A stretch of 64,000 nt of DNA from Eudorina sp. 2006-703-Eu-15 (lineage: Eukaryota > Chlorophyta > Chlorophyceae > Chlamydomonadales > Volvocaceae), in NCBI GenBank assembly GCA_003117195.1, contig BDSI01000014.1, positions 372,001 through 436,000 of the forward strand, given 5' to 3'. Positions 1 through 11,167 of this stretch are shown one piece after another; position 1 is the first letter of the stretch, and every line of letters starts with the position of its first letter. The translations under genes were made by a program, and so were the position numbers. The notes under the pieces were generated by a model. That model did no database searches. It saw only the letters and a program-made list of their open reading frames with translations, and was not told where the DNA came from.

Positions 1-186
1 TGGAGCTGAGTCGGATGGATGACATAAGTGGAACCGACAGTGTCAATATGCTGGCTTAGCCAGTCGCCGGCAATATTCACATATTACCCGCCGCTCCACG
101 GCATGTGGGTTCGTCCGGATGCGTTCGAGGGTTCACCCTCCGCCGGCTTTCCCTTGCCCGCCTCGTGGCCGCCTGCCCCCGCACAG

Positions 187-232
187 CTACAGCCACAGCT
201 ACAGCCACAGCTACAGCCTCACCTACAGCTAC
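187..232 (+). repeat. 12-bp minisatellite inside each unit
   Basis: The repeat is built from cagctacagcca and occurs at the matching place in every unit, with about two to five copies. Examples are 2447-2489 and 14985-15040. Copy-number changes explain the 12-bp length steps among units. It makes long artificial open frames on both strands (Ala/Val or Ala/Thr alternation). Confidence 0.9.
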
Positions 233-487
233 CACTGAAAATCCCCGGGAGCCACAGCTAAAGCCACCACTGCAAAACACTGAGAACAGTGGCTGTTGCG
301 CACCCTGGCTGCAGTACACGATGTACGCCAGTATGGGCAACGTACACGCACACGGCACCTGCAGAAGCTGGGTCGGCGATGGCGGTGTGACACGTGAGGC
401 CTTGGACAACTGCAGTTGCGGCATGCGGTCGGTGACATCTGCAAGTTCGTATTTTACCGTACCCTCGATCGTACGCCCCATACAATG

Positions 488-907
488 AAATGAATGAATG
501 TTACAGCGGACCCCAACGGGATCATCGGTGTATACGCAGAGCAAGCCCCAGTAGGCCCCACCGCCAAGGCCGGCAGGTCACCTCCACACCACAACGCCGC
601 ACCCAAAGAAAACACACCGGGCCATAACCCCAACCAGTCAGACACCGAAGCAAGCAGAGGCGCGCAGCGGGGCAACACTACCAAAGGGATAGGCACAGCA
701 GCGGGCATAATCCCCAGAAGTGTATAAAGCCAAGCACAGGGGAGGTCGCCCACACAGGCACCCCATTACCCCAGCTACCACCACCTCTGAGGCACCCAAC
801 GCAGCACCCTCTCGAGGTCTTGGAAGGCCCACGCCTGGCTCGTGACACTGCCCAGCGACCGCTAGTGGGGTAACCCGCATCAAAAGAAATAACTTGGCCA
901 AAACAAA
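488..907 (-). mobile_element. 5'-truncated L1-like LINE 3' end, copy in unit 1
   Basis: Plain units lack this 420-bp block. It is flanked on both sides by cccatacaatg (477-487 and 908-918), an 11-bp target-site duplication. Read on the minus strand it ends in GGTCCGCTGTAAC followed by an ATTC-type microsatellite, a LINE 3' tail. No reverse-transcriptase motif remains, so it is the 3' UTR or end of a longer element. The TGTAAC end also contains the algal polyadenylation motif TGTAA. This copy has four single bases that the other five copies lack. Confidence 0.85.
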
Positions 908-1298
908 CCCATACAATGCCGTACCTCAGCCACACCATGCTCTCGTACCATACCCTAAACCGTGCCTAGGAATCCGTCAGCGTTACTAGTTCAGTCACAG
1001 CAGCAGGGCAGCCCCCGGACTCACCCAGATGCTGTACTGTCGTACCAGACACAGGTTGGAAAGAAGTTGACTCGCGGCAGCCCCAAGATGGACATGGTGT
1101 TGAGCGACAGCTGCGGAGATGTTCCTGGCGGTTGGTTTGTGTTGGGCGGGGCCATGGAGGAGAATGAACCCCGATTATTACCCAGCTTCCCACACAGGTG
1201 TGAAGGCAGGGCCCTCTTCATAGGACCGCCCCTGGACCTTCCACGCTGCGTGCTTCCCGCGCTTCTTCCCTTGCCGCGGGGTCGGTTGTGGGCGGCCC

Positions 1299-1895
1299 GT
1301 GGACTTTTGGTGCTTCTGGTCAGCTGCAGATGCAGAAGGTGTTGAACAGCGAGTTGAGTGGTTGCTGTCCAAACCTCTTCCCGAGGCTCAGATTGTGACG
1401 GCGATGAGGGAACGACTAATGAGCGGTTGGGAACATGTGCGCCTCGATGTCGAGCCAGACAATTACCCATCAGACGGGAAACAGCCGGGGATCCATATGT
1501 CGAAGTACAAGCATTGGATGGGCCTGTCGTTTATGGGTGCGGCGGTCGTTATGTGGCAACCGCACGCTACAGTTTTTATCCCCCGTTCTGCGCACCGGAA
1601 GCTAATGCAATTCAGGCTTTGTTGTTGGGCACTTGAGTCTAACAGGGCGCGGAGGGGTAGGCACCATGTCCCTAGAGGACAACGGGTCTGCCGTTGCTGC
1701 CGCTCTGAAGACCAGATTGAAGATGAGAAGCATGTTCTACTCGACTGCCCGGCTTACGATGCAATACGCGCTGAGGAAGGGTTTCACCGCCCTAATACGA
1801 TGAGGGAGGCGATTGCCTGGGATCCGGCTCGTTTGGCAAAGATGTTGGAGCGCATGTGGGCTCACCGTAATTCTATCGTGCCCTTTGGGCGCTAG
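1299..1895 (+). pseudogene. LINE ORF2 C-terminal fragment (198-codon open frame), copy 1
   Basis: The first nine or so codons are array-unit flank that happens to be open, and the only upstream initiator is a GTG. LINE-derived sequence starts at 1327. It holds a basic stretch (RNRARRGRHH-like, residues 114-123), then the zinc-knuckle and a terminal helix ending in VPFGR before TAG. This is a fragment of a mobile-element protein, not a host gene. That the frame stays open in three copies reflects recent copying. Confidence 0.8.
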
Positions 1896-2028
1896 TCTCG
1901 TCGACTCCTGTTAATGCGGTATTGCAAACCAGTGCTTTTGGGCGTTTTGTTTGCCCTTGGGCCTCCGGCTCGTATGGGTATGTGCAGGTATGGGGTTAGG
2001 CACCCCCAACCATGTAACACAACAACAA
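1327..2028 (+). mobile_element. 5'-truncated LINE with ORF2 C-terminus, copy in unit 1
   Basis: This 702-bp insertion splits the unit between tcagctg and tccgggg. Flanks repeat cagctg (1321-1326 and 2029-2034), a short target-site duplication. The element is on the plus strand and ends with catgtaac plus an AAC microsatellite. The reading frame from the junction to 1895 encodes the C-terminal part of a LINE ORF2. In an open frame counted from 1299, C131, C134, H145 and C150 form a C-x2-C-x10-H-x4-C zinc-knuckle, typical of the region after the reverse transcriptase domain (zf-RVT type). The palm domain is absent, so it cannot transpose on its own. Confidence 0.85.
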
Positions 2029-2037
2029 CAGCTGTCC

Positions 2038-2109
2038 GGGGTATTAGCTCAGTGGTAGAGCGCGCGCTTCGCATGCGTGAGGTCATCGGATCGATCCCGA
2101 TATGCTCCA
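2038..2109 (+). tRNA. tRNA-Ala(CGC), array copy 1
   Basis: The 72-nt sequence folds as a full cloverleaf. The acceptor arm GGGGTAT pairs with ATGCTCC through two G-U pairs. The D arm is GCTC/GAGC. The anticodon stem CGCGC/GCGTG encloses loop TTCGCAT, which gives anticodon CGC and reads the Ala codon GCG. The T arm ATCGG/CCGAT has loop ATCGATC, so position 54 is A instead of the usual T. There is no intron and no encoded CCA. A-box-like and B-box-like (GGATCGATCC) internal promoter sequences are present. No T4 terminator follows closely. It may be a working tRNA gene or part of a tRNA-headed repeat. The intact fold in 14 copies favours function but does not prove it. Confidence 0.93.
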
Positions 2110-2249
2110 ACGGTCTCTTGCCTCTGCACAGTGTGCCATGTGTACACACTCGAGGGCGGTGTGGACGGCATGACACAAGTATTCTATCTGATACACAGGA
2201 AGCTTAGGTCCACTGGGGCCCGAGATGTCAATGACAGATGAGAGTCCTT

Positions 2250-2270
2250 CCCAGTGAGTCGCTCACTGGG
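2250..2270. other. Boundary hairpin of each unit (representative)
   Basis: CCCAGTGAG, TCG, CTCACTGGG: a perfect 9-bp inverted repeat with a 3-nt loop, just before each unit start. It recurs at every junction with small losses, for example one C missing near 9853 and a C-to-T change at 17079. Function unknown. It could form a cruciform or an RNA stem in a read-through transcript. Confidence 0.8.
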
Positions 2271-2757
2271 CTGATGGATGACATAAGTGGAACCGACAGT
2301 GTCAATATGCTGGCTTAGCCAGTCGCCGGCAATATTCACATATTACCCGCCGCTCCACGGCATGTGGGTTCGTCCGGATGCGTTCGAGGGTTCACCCTCC
2401 GCCGGCTTTCCCTTGCCCGCCTCGTGGCCGCCTGCCCCCGCACAGCTATAGCCACAGCTACAGCCACAGCTACAGCCACAGCTACAGCCTCACCTACAGC
2501 TACCACTGAAAATCCCCGGGAGCCACAGCTAAAGCCACCACTGCAAAACACTGAGAACAGTGGCAGTTGCGCACCCTGGCTGCAGTACACGATGTACGCC
2601 AGTATGGGCAACGTACACGCACACGGCACCTGCAGAAGCTGGGTCGGCGATGGCGGTGTGACACGTGAGGCCTTGGACAACTGCAGTTGCGGCATGCGGT
2701 CGGTGACATCTGCAAGTTCGTATTTTACCGTACCCTCGATCGTACCCCCATACAATG

Positions 2758-3173
2758 AATGAATGAATGTTACAGCGGACCCCAACGGGATCATCGGTGT
2801 ATACCAGAGCAAGCCCCAGTAGGCCCCACCGCCAAGGCGGCAGGTCACCTCCACACCACAACGCCGCACCCAAAGAAAACACACCGGGCCATAACCCCAA
2901 CCAGTCAGACACCGAAGCAAGCAGAGGCGCGCAGCGGGGCAACACTACCAAAGGGATAGGCACAGCAGCGGGCATAATCCCCAGAAGTGTATAAAGCCAA
3001 GCACAGGGGAGGTCGCCCACACAGGCACCCCATTACCCAGCTACCACCACCTCTGAGGCACCCAACGCAGCACCCTCTCGAGGTCTTGGAAGGCCCACGC
3101 CTGGCTCGTGACACTGCCCAGCGACCGCTAGTGGGGTAACCCGCATCAAAAGAAATAACTTGGCCAAAACAAA
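2758..3173 (-). mobile_element. 5'-truncated L1-like LINE 3' end, copy in unit 2
   Basis: A 416-bp copy of the fragment at 488-907, with the same 11-bp target-site duplication at 2747-2757 and 3174-3184. The shared duplication shows that one insertion was copied by array growth. Confidence 0.85.
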
Positions 3174-3585
3174 CCCATACAATGCCGTACCTCAGCCACA
3201 CCATGCTCTCGTACCATACCCTAAACCGTGCCTAGGAATCCGTCAGCGTTACTAGTTCAGTCACAGCAGCAGGGCAGCCCCCGGACTCACCCAGATGCTG
3301 TACTGTCGTACCAGACACAGGTTGGAAAGAAGTTGACTCGCGGCAGCCCCAAGATGGACATGGTGTTGAGCGACAGCTGCGGAGATGTTCCTGGCGGTTG
3401 GTTTGTGTTGGGCGGGGCCATGGAGGAGAATGAACCCCGATTATTACCCAGCTTCCCACACAGGTGTGAAGGCAGGGCCCTCTTCATAGGACCGCCCCTG
3501 GACCTGTGCTTCCCGCGCTTCTTCCCTTGCCGCGGGGTCGGTTGTGGGCGGCCCGTGGACTTTTGATGCTTCTGGTCAGCTGTCC

Positions 3586-3657
3586 GGGGTATTAGCTCAG
3601 TGGTAGAGCGCGCGCTTCGCATGCGTGAGGTCATCGGATCGATCCCGATATGCTCCA
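3586..3657 (+). tRNA. tRNA-Ala(CGC), array copy 2
   Basis: Identical to the copy at 2038-2109. It lies in a middle-type unit, directly after tcagctgtcc, without the LINE insertion that precedes copy 1. Confidence 0.93.
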
Positions 3658-4705
3658 ACGGTCTCTTGCCTCTGCACAGTGTGCCATGTGCACACACTCG
3701 AGGGGCGGTATGGACGGCATGACACAAGTATTCTACCTGATACACAGGAAGCTTAGGTCCACTGGGGCCCGAGATGTCAATGACAGATGAGAGCCCTTCC
3801 CAGTGAGTCGCTCACTGGGCTGATGGATGACATAAGTGGAACCGACAGTGTCAATATGCTGGCTTAGCCAGTCGCCGGCAATATTCACATATTACCCGCC
3901 GCTCCACGGCATGTGGGTTCGTCCGGATGCGTTCGAGGGTTCACCCTCCGCCGGCTTTCCCTTGCCCGCCTCGTGGCCGCCTGCCCCCGCACAGCTACAG
4001 CCACAGCTACAGCCACAGCTACAGCCTCACCTACAGCTACCACTGAAAATCCCCGGGAGCCACAGCTAAAGCCACCACTGCAAAACACTGAGAACAGTGG
4101 CTGTTGCGCACCCTGGCTGCAGTACACGATGTACGCCAGTATGGGCAACGTACACGCACACGGCACCTGCAGAAGCTGGGTCGGCGATGGCGGTGTGACA
4201 CGTGAGGCCTTGGACAACTGCAGTTGCGGCATGCGGTCGGTGACATCTGCAAGTTCGTATTTTACCGTACCCCCGATCGTACCCCCATACAATGCCGTAC
4301 CTCAGCCACACCATGCTCTCGTACCGTACCCCAAACCGTGCCTAGGAATCCGTCAGCGTTACTAGTTCAGTCACAGCAGCAGGGCAGCCCCCGGACTCAC
4401 CCAGATGCTGTACTGTCGTACCAGACACAGGTTGGAAAGAAGTTGACTCGCGGCAGCCCCAAGATGGACATGGTGTTGAGCGACAGCTGCGGAGATGTTC
4501 CTGGCGGTTGGTTTGTGTTGGGCGGGGCCATGGAGGAGAATGAACCCCGATTATTACCCAGCTTCCCACACAGGTGTGAAGGCAGGGCCCTCTTCATAGG
4601 ACCGCCCCTGGACCTTCCACGCTGCGTGCTTCCCGCGCTTCTTCCCTTGCCGCGGGGTCGGTTGTGGGCGGCCCGTGGACTTTAGATGCTTCTGGTCAGC
4701 TGTCC

Positions 4706-4777
4706 GGGGTATTAGCTCAGTGGTAGAGCGCGCGCTTCGCATGCGTGAGGTCATCGGATCGATCCCGATATGCTCCA
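4706..4777 (+). tRNA. tRNA-Ala(CGC), array copy 3
   Basis: Identical cloverleaf in a short-type unit. Confidence 0.93.
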
Positions 4778-5426
4778 ACGGTCTCTTGCCTCTGCACAGT
4801 GTGCCATGTGCACACACTCGAGGGGCGGTACGGACGGCATGACACAAGTATACTACATGATACACAGGAAGCTTAGGTCCACTGGGGCCCGAGATGTCAA
4901 TGACAGATGCGAGCCCTTCCCAGTGAGTCGCTCACTGGGCTGATGGATGACATAAGTGGAACCGACAGTGTCAATATGCTGGCTTAGCCAGTCGCCGGCA
5001 ATATTCACATATTACCCGCCGCTCCACGGCATGTGGGTTCGTCCGGATGCGTTCGAGGGTTCACCCTCCGCCGGCTTTCCCTTGCCCGCCTCGTGGCCGC
5101 CTGCCCCCGCACAGCTATAGCCACAGCTACAGCCACAGCTACAGCCACAGCTACAGCCTCACCTACAGCTACCACTGAAAATCCCCGGGAGCCACAGCTA
5201 AAGCCACCACTGCAAAACACTGAGAACAGTGGCAGTTGCGCACCCTGGCTGCAGTACACGATGTACGCCAGTATGGGCAACGTACACGCACACGGCACCT
5301 GCAGAAGCTGGGTCGGCGATGGCGGTGTGACACGTGAGGCCTTGGACAACTGCAGTTGCGGCATGCGGTCGGTGACATCTGCAAGTTCGTATTTTACCGT
5401 ACCCTCGATCGTACCCCCATACAATG

Positions 5427-5842
5427 AATGAATGAATGTTACAGCGGACCCCAACGGGATCATCGGTGTATACCAGAGCAAGCCCCAGTAGGCCCCACCG
5501 CCAAGGCGGCAGGTCACCTCCACACCACAACGCCGCACCCAAAGAAAACACACCGGGCCATAACCCCAACCAGTCAGACACCGAAGCAAGCAGAGGCGCG
5601 CAGCGGGGCAACACTACCAAAGGGATAGGCACAGCAGCGGGCATAATCCCCAGAAGTGTATAAAGCCAAGCACAGGGGAGGTCGCCCACACAGGCACCCC
5701 ATTACCCAGCTACCACCACCTCTGAGGCACCCAACGCAGCACCCTCTCGAGGTCTTGGAAGGCCCACGCCTGGCTCGTGACACTGCCCAGCGACCGCTAG
5801 TGGGGTAACCCGCATCAAAAGAAATAACTTGGCCAAAACAAA
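5427..5842 (-). mobile_element. 5'-truncated L1-like LINE 3' end, copy in unit 4
   Basis: A 416-bp copy with target-site duplications at 5416-5426 and 5843-5853. Confidence 0.85.
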
Positions 5843-6233
5843 CCCATACAATGCCGTACCTCAGCCACACCATGCTCTCGTACCATACCCTAAACCGTGC
5901 CTAGGAATCCGTCAGCGTTACTAGTTCAGTCACAGCAGCAGGGCAGCCCCCGGACTCACCCAGATGCTGTACTGTCGTACCAGACACAGGTTGGAAAGAA
6001 GTTGACTCGCGGCAGCCCCAAGATGGACATGGTGTTGAGCGACAGCTGCGGAGATGTTCCTGGCGGTTGGTTTGTGTTGGGCGGGGCCATGGAGGAGAAT
6101 GAACCCCGATTATTACCCAGCTTCCCACACAGGTGTGAAGGCAGGGCCCTCTTCATAGGACCGCCCCTGGACCTTCCACGCTGCGTGCTTCCCGCGCTTC
6201 TTCCCTTGCCGCGGGGTCGGTTGTGGGCGGCCC

Positions 6234-6830
6234 GTGGACTTTTGGTGCTTCTGGTCAGCTGCAGATGCAGAAGGTGTTGAACAGCGAGTTGAGTGGTTGC
6301 TGTCCAAACCTCTTCCCGAGGCTCAGATTGTGACGGCGATGAGGGAACGACTAATGAGCGGTTGGGAACATGTGCGCCTCGATGTCGAGCCAGACAATTA
6401 CCCATCAGACGGGAAACAGCCGGGGATCCATATGTCGAAGTACAAGCATTGGATGGGCCTGTCGTTTATGGGTGCGGCGGTCGTTATGTGGCAACCGCAC
6501 GCTACAGTTTTTATCCCCCGTTCTGCGCACCGGAAGCTAATGCAATTCAGGCTTTGTTGTTGGGCACTTGAGTCTAACAGGGCGCGGAGGGGTAGGCACC
6601 ATGTCCCTAGAGGACAACGGGTCTGCCGTTGCTGCCGCTCTGAAGACCAGATTGAAGATGAGAAGCATGTTCTACTCGACTGCCCGGCTTACGATGCAAT
6701 ACGCGCTGAGGAAGGGTTTCACCGCCCTAATACGATGAGGGAGGCGATTGCCTGGGATCCGGCTCGTTTGGCAAAGATGTTGGAGCGCATGTGGGCTCAC
6801 CGTAATTCTATCGTGCCCTTTGGGCGCTAG
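6234..6830 (+). pseudogene. LINE ORF2 C-terminal fragment, copy 2
   Basis: Translates to the same 198 residues as copy 1, including the Cys/His zinc-knuckle. The same flank-derived non-ATG start applies. Confidence 0.8.
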
Positions 6831-6963
6831 TCTCGTCGACTCCTGTTAATGCGGTATTGCAAACCAGTGCTTTTGGGCGTTTTGTTTGCCCTTGGGCCTC
6901 CGGCTCGTATGGGTATGTGCAGGTATGGGGTTAGGCACCCCCAACCATGTAACACAACAACAA
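6262..6963 (+). mobile_element. 5'-truncated LINE with ORF2 C-terminus, copy in unit 4
   Basis: A 702-bp copy of the insertion at 1327-2028. Duplicated cagctg lies at 6256-6261 and 6964-6969. The open frame ends at 6830. Confidence 0.85.
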
Positions 6964-6972
6964 CAGCTGTCC

Positions 6973-7044
6973 GGGGTATTAGCTCAGTGGTAGAGCGCGC
7001 GCTTCGCATGCGTGAGGTCATCGGATCGATCCCGATATGCTCCA
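6973..7044 (+). tRNA. tRNA-Ala(CGC), array copy 4
   Basis: Identical cloverleaf in a long-type unit. A LINE fragment ends four bases upstream of the TSD-flanked leader. Confidence 0.93.
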
Positions 7045-7693
7045 ACGGTCTCTTGCCTCTGCACAGTGTGCCATGTGTACACACTCGAGGGGCGGTGTGG
7101 ACGGCATGACACAAGTATTCTATCTGATACACAGGAAGCTTAGGTCCACTGGGGCCCGAGATGTCAATGACAGATGAGAGTCCTTCCCAGTGAGTCGCTC
7201 ACTGGGCTGATGGATGACATAAGTGGAACCGACAGTGTCAATATGCTGGCTTAGCCAGTCGCCGGCAATATTCACATATTACCCGCCGCTCCACGGCATG
7301 TGGGTTCGTCCGGATGCGTTCGAGGGTTCACCCTCCGCCGGCTTTCCCTTGCCCGCCTCGTGGCCGCCTGCCCCCGCACAGCTATAGCCACAGCTACAGC
7401 CACAGCTACAGCCACAGCTACAGCCTCACCTACAGCTACCACTGAAAATCCCCGGGAGCCACAGCTAAAGCCACCACTGCAAAACACTGAGAACAGTGGC
7501 AGTTGCGCACCCTGGCTGCAGTACACGATGTACGCCAGTATGGGCAACGTACACGCACACGGCACCTGCAGAAGCTGGGTCGGCGATGGCGGTGTGACAC
7601 GTGAGGCCTTGGACAACTGCAGTTGCGGCATGCGGTCGGTGACATCTGCAAGTTCGTATTTTACCGTACCCTCGATCGTACCCCCATACAATG

Positions 7694-8109
7694 AATGAAT
7701 GAATGTTACAGCGGACCCCAACGGGATCATCGGTGTATACCAGAGCAAGCCCCAGTAGGCCCCACCGCCAAGGCGGCAGGTCACCTCCACACCACAACGC
7801 CGCACCCAAAGAAAACACACCGGGCCATAACCCCAACCAGTCAGACACCGAAGCAAGCAGAGGCGCGCAGCGGGGCAACACTACCAAAGGGATAGGCACA
7901 GCAGCGGGCATAATCCCCAGAAGTGTATAAAGCCAAGCACAGGGGAGGTCGCCCACACAGGCACCCCATTACCCAGCTACCACCACCTCTGAGGCACCCA
8001 ACGCAGCACCCTCTCGAGGTCTTGGAAGGCCCACGCCTGGCTCGTGACACTGCCCAGCGACCGCTAGTGGGGTAACCCGCATCAAAAGAAATAACTTGGC
8101 CAAAACAAA
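7694..8109 (-). mobile_element. 5'-truncated L1-like LINE 3' end, copy in unit 5
   Basis: A 416-bp copy with target-site duplications at 7683-7693 and 8110-8120. Confidence 0.85.
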
Positions 8110-8520
8110 CCCATACAATGCCGTACCTCAGCCACACCATGCTCTCGTACCATACCCTAAACCGTGCCTAGGAATCCGTCAGCGTTACTAGTTCAGTCAC
8201 AGCAGCAGGGCAGCCCCGGACTCACCCAGATGCTGTACTGTCGTACCAGACACAGGTTGGAAAGAAGTTGACTCGCGGCAGCCCCAAGATGGACATGGTG
8301 TTGAGCGACAGCTGCGGAGATGTTCCTGGCGGTTGGTTTGTGTTGGGCGGGGCCATGGAGGAGAATGAACCCCGATTATTACCCAGCTTCCCACACAGGT
8401 GTGAAGGCAGGGCCCTCTTCATAGGACCGCCCCTGGACCTGTGCTTCCCGCGCTTCTTCCCTTGCCGCGGGGTCGGTTGTGGGCGGCCCGTGGACTTTTG
8501 ATGCTTCTGGTCAGCTGTCC

Positions 8521-8592
8521 GGGGTATTAGCTCAGTGGTAGAGCGCGCGCTTCGCATGCGTGAGGTCATCGGATCGATCCCGATATGCTCCA
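8521..8592 (+). tRNA. tRNA-Ala(CGC), array copy 5
   Basis: Identical cloverleaf in a middle-type unit. Confidence 0.93.
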
Positions 8593-9640
8593 ACGGTCTC
8601 TTGCCTCTGCACAGTGTGCCATGTGCACACACTCGAGGGGCGGTATGGACGGCATGACACAAGTATTCTACCTGATACACAGGAAGCTTAGGTCCACTGG
8701 GGCCCGAGATGTCAATGACAGATGAGAGCCCTTCCCAGTGAGTCGCTCACTGGGCTGATGGATGACATAAGTGGAACCGACAGTGTCAATATGCTGGCTT
8801 AGCCAGTCGCCGGCAATATTCACATATTACCCGCCGCTCCACGGCATGTGGGTTCGTCCGGATGCGTTCGAGGGTTCACCCTCCGCCGGCTTTCCCTTGC
8901 CCGCCTCGTGGCCGCCTGCCCCCGCACAGCTACAGCCACAGCTACAGCCACAGCTACAGCCTCACCTACAGCTACCACTGAAAATCCCCGGGAGCCACAG
9001 CTAAAGCCACCACTGCAAAACACTGAGAACAGTGGCTGTTGCGCACCCTGGCTGCAGTACACGATGTACGCCAGTATGGGCAACGTACACGCACACGGCA
9101 CCTGCAGAAGCTGGGTCGGCGATGGCGGTGTGACACGTGAGGCCTTGGACAACTGCAGTTGCGGCATGCGGTCGGTGACATCTGCAAGTTCGTATTTTAC
9201 CGTACCCCCGATCGTACCCCCATACAATGCCGTACCTCAGCCACACCATGCTCTCGTACCGTACCCCAAACCGTGCCTAGGAATCCGTCAGCGTTACTAG
9301 TTCAGTCACAGCAGCAGGGCAGCCCCCGGACTCACCCAGATGCTGTACTGTCGTACCAGACACAGGTTGGAAAGAAGTTGACTCGCGGCAGCCCCAAGAT
9401 GGACATGGTGTTGAGCGACAGCTGCGGAGATGTTCCTGGCGGTTGGTTTGTGTTGGGCGGGGCCATGGAGGAGAATGAACCCCGATTATTACCCAGCTTC
9501 CCACACAGGTGTGAAGGCAGGGCCCTCTTCATAGGACCGCCCCTGGACCTTCCACGCTGCGTGCTTCCCGCGCTTCTTCCCTTGCCGCGGGGTCGGTTGT
9601 GGGCGGCCCGTGGACTTTAGATGCTTCTGGTCAGCTGTCC

Positions 9641-9712
9641 GGGGTATTAGCTCAGTGGTAGAGCGCGCGCTTCGCATGCGTGAGGTCATCGGATCGATCC
9701 CGATATGCTCCA
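9641..9712 (+). tRNA. tRNA-Ala(CGC), array copy 6
   Basis: Identical cloverleaf in a short-type unit. Confidence 0.93.
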
Positions 9713-10360
9713 ACGGTCTCTTGCCTCTGCACAGTGTGCCATGTGCACACACTCGAGGGGCGGTACGGACGGCATGACACAAGTATACTACATGATACAC
9801 AGGAAGCTTAGGTCCACTGGGGCCCGAGATGTCAATGACAGATGCGAGCCCTTCCAGTGAGTCGCTCACTGGGCTGATGGATGACATAAGTGGAACCGAC
9901 AGTGTCAATATGCTGGCTTAGCCAGTCGCCGGCAATATTCACATATTACCCGCCGCTCCACGGCATGTGGGTTCGTCCGGATGCGTTCGAGGGTTCACCC
10001 TCCGCCGGCTTTCCCTTGCCCGCCTCGTGGCCGCCTGCCCCCGCACAGCTATAGCCACAGCTACAGCCACAGCTACAGCCACAGCTACAGCCTCACCTAC
10101 AGCTACCACTGAAAATCCCCGGGAGCCACAGCTAAAGCCACCACTGCAAAACACTGAGAACAGTGGCAGTTGCGCACCCTGGCTGCAGTACACGATGTAC
10201 GCCAGTATGGGCAACGTACACGCACACGGCACCTGCAGAAGCTGGGTCGGCGATGGCGGTGTGACACGTGAGGCCTTGGACAACTGCAGTTGCGGCATGC
10301 GGTCGGTGACATCTGCAAGTTCGTATTTTACCGTACCCTCGATCGTACCCCCATACAATG

Positions 10361-10776
10361 AATGAATGAATGTTACAGCGGACCCCAACGGGATCATCGG
10401 TGTATACCAGAGCAAGCCCCAGTAGGCCCCACCGCCAAGGCGGCAGGTCACCTCCACACCACAACGCCGCACCCAAAGAAAACACACCGGGCCATAACCC
10501 CAACCAGTCAGACACCGAAGCAAGCAGAGGCGCGCAGCGGGGCAACACTACCAAAGGGATAGGCACAGCAGCGGGCATAATCCCCAGAAGTGTATAAAGC
10601 CAAGCACAGGGGAGGTCGCCCACACAGGCACCCCATTACCCAGCTACCACCACCTCTGAGGCACCCAACGCAGCACCCTCTCGAGGTCTTGGAAGGCCCA
10701 CGCCTGGCTCGTGACACTGCCCAGCGACCGCTAGTGGGGTAACCCGCATCAAAAGAAATAACTTGGCCAAAACAAA
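10361..10776 (-). mobile_element. 5'-truncated L1-like LINE 3' end, copy in unit 7
   Basis: A 416-bp copy with target-site duplications at 10350-10360 and 10777-10787. Confidence 0.85.
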
Positions 10777-11167
10777 CCCATACAATGCCGTACCTCAGCC
10801 ACACCATGCTCTCGTACCATACCCTAAACCGTGCCTAGGAATCCGTCAGCGTTACTAGTTCAGTCACAGCAGCAGGGCAGCCCCCGGACTCACCCAGATG
10901 CTGTACTGTCGTACCAGACACAGGTTGGAAAGAAGTTGACTCGCGGCAGCCCCAAGATGGACATGGTGTTGAGCGACAGCTGCGGAGATGTTCCTGGCGG
11001 TTGGTTTGTGTTGGGCGGGGCCATGGAGGAGAATGAACCCCGATTATTACCCAGCTTCCCACACAGGTGTGAAGGCAGGGCCCTCTTCATAGGACCGCCC
11101 CTGGACCTTCCACGCTGCGTGCTTCCCGCGCTTCTTCCCTTGCCGCGGGGTCGGTTGTGGGCGGCCC

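Larger units (their letters stand above)
15..4941 (+). repeat. Higher-order repeat 1 (long, middle and short unit)
   Basis: This block has unit 1 (15-2272, two LINE insertions), unit 2 (2273-3821, one LINE insertion) and unit 3 (3822-4941, none). The same order recurs in the next two blocks with a period of about 4935 bp. Unit 1 carries four extra single bases in its minus-strand LINE fragment that no other copy has, so it is the most divergent member of its class. Confidence 0.95.
4942..9875 (+). repeat. Higher-order repeat 2 (long, middle and short unit)
   Basis: Units at 4942-7208, 7209-8756 and 8757-9875 have 2267, 1548 and 1119 bp. The sequence is almost base-for-base the same as block 3. 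Small private changes exist, such as one missing C at the boundary hairpin before 9876. Confidence 0.95.

Noticed and set aside
77..544. Many open frames of 60-194 codons on both strands throughout the array, several with Ala-Val or Ala-Thr runs
   Set aside because: They overlap each other, follow the 12-bp minisatellite and the repeat period, and have no family motifs. They are shadows of the repeat.
2038..2109. tRNA part as the head of a SINE
   Set aside because: Each copy folds as a complete tRNA, units are tandem with no A-rich tail or target-site duplication around the tRNA, so a SINE is less likely, though not excluded.
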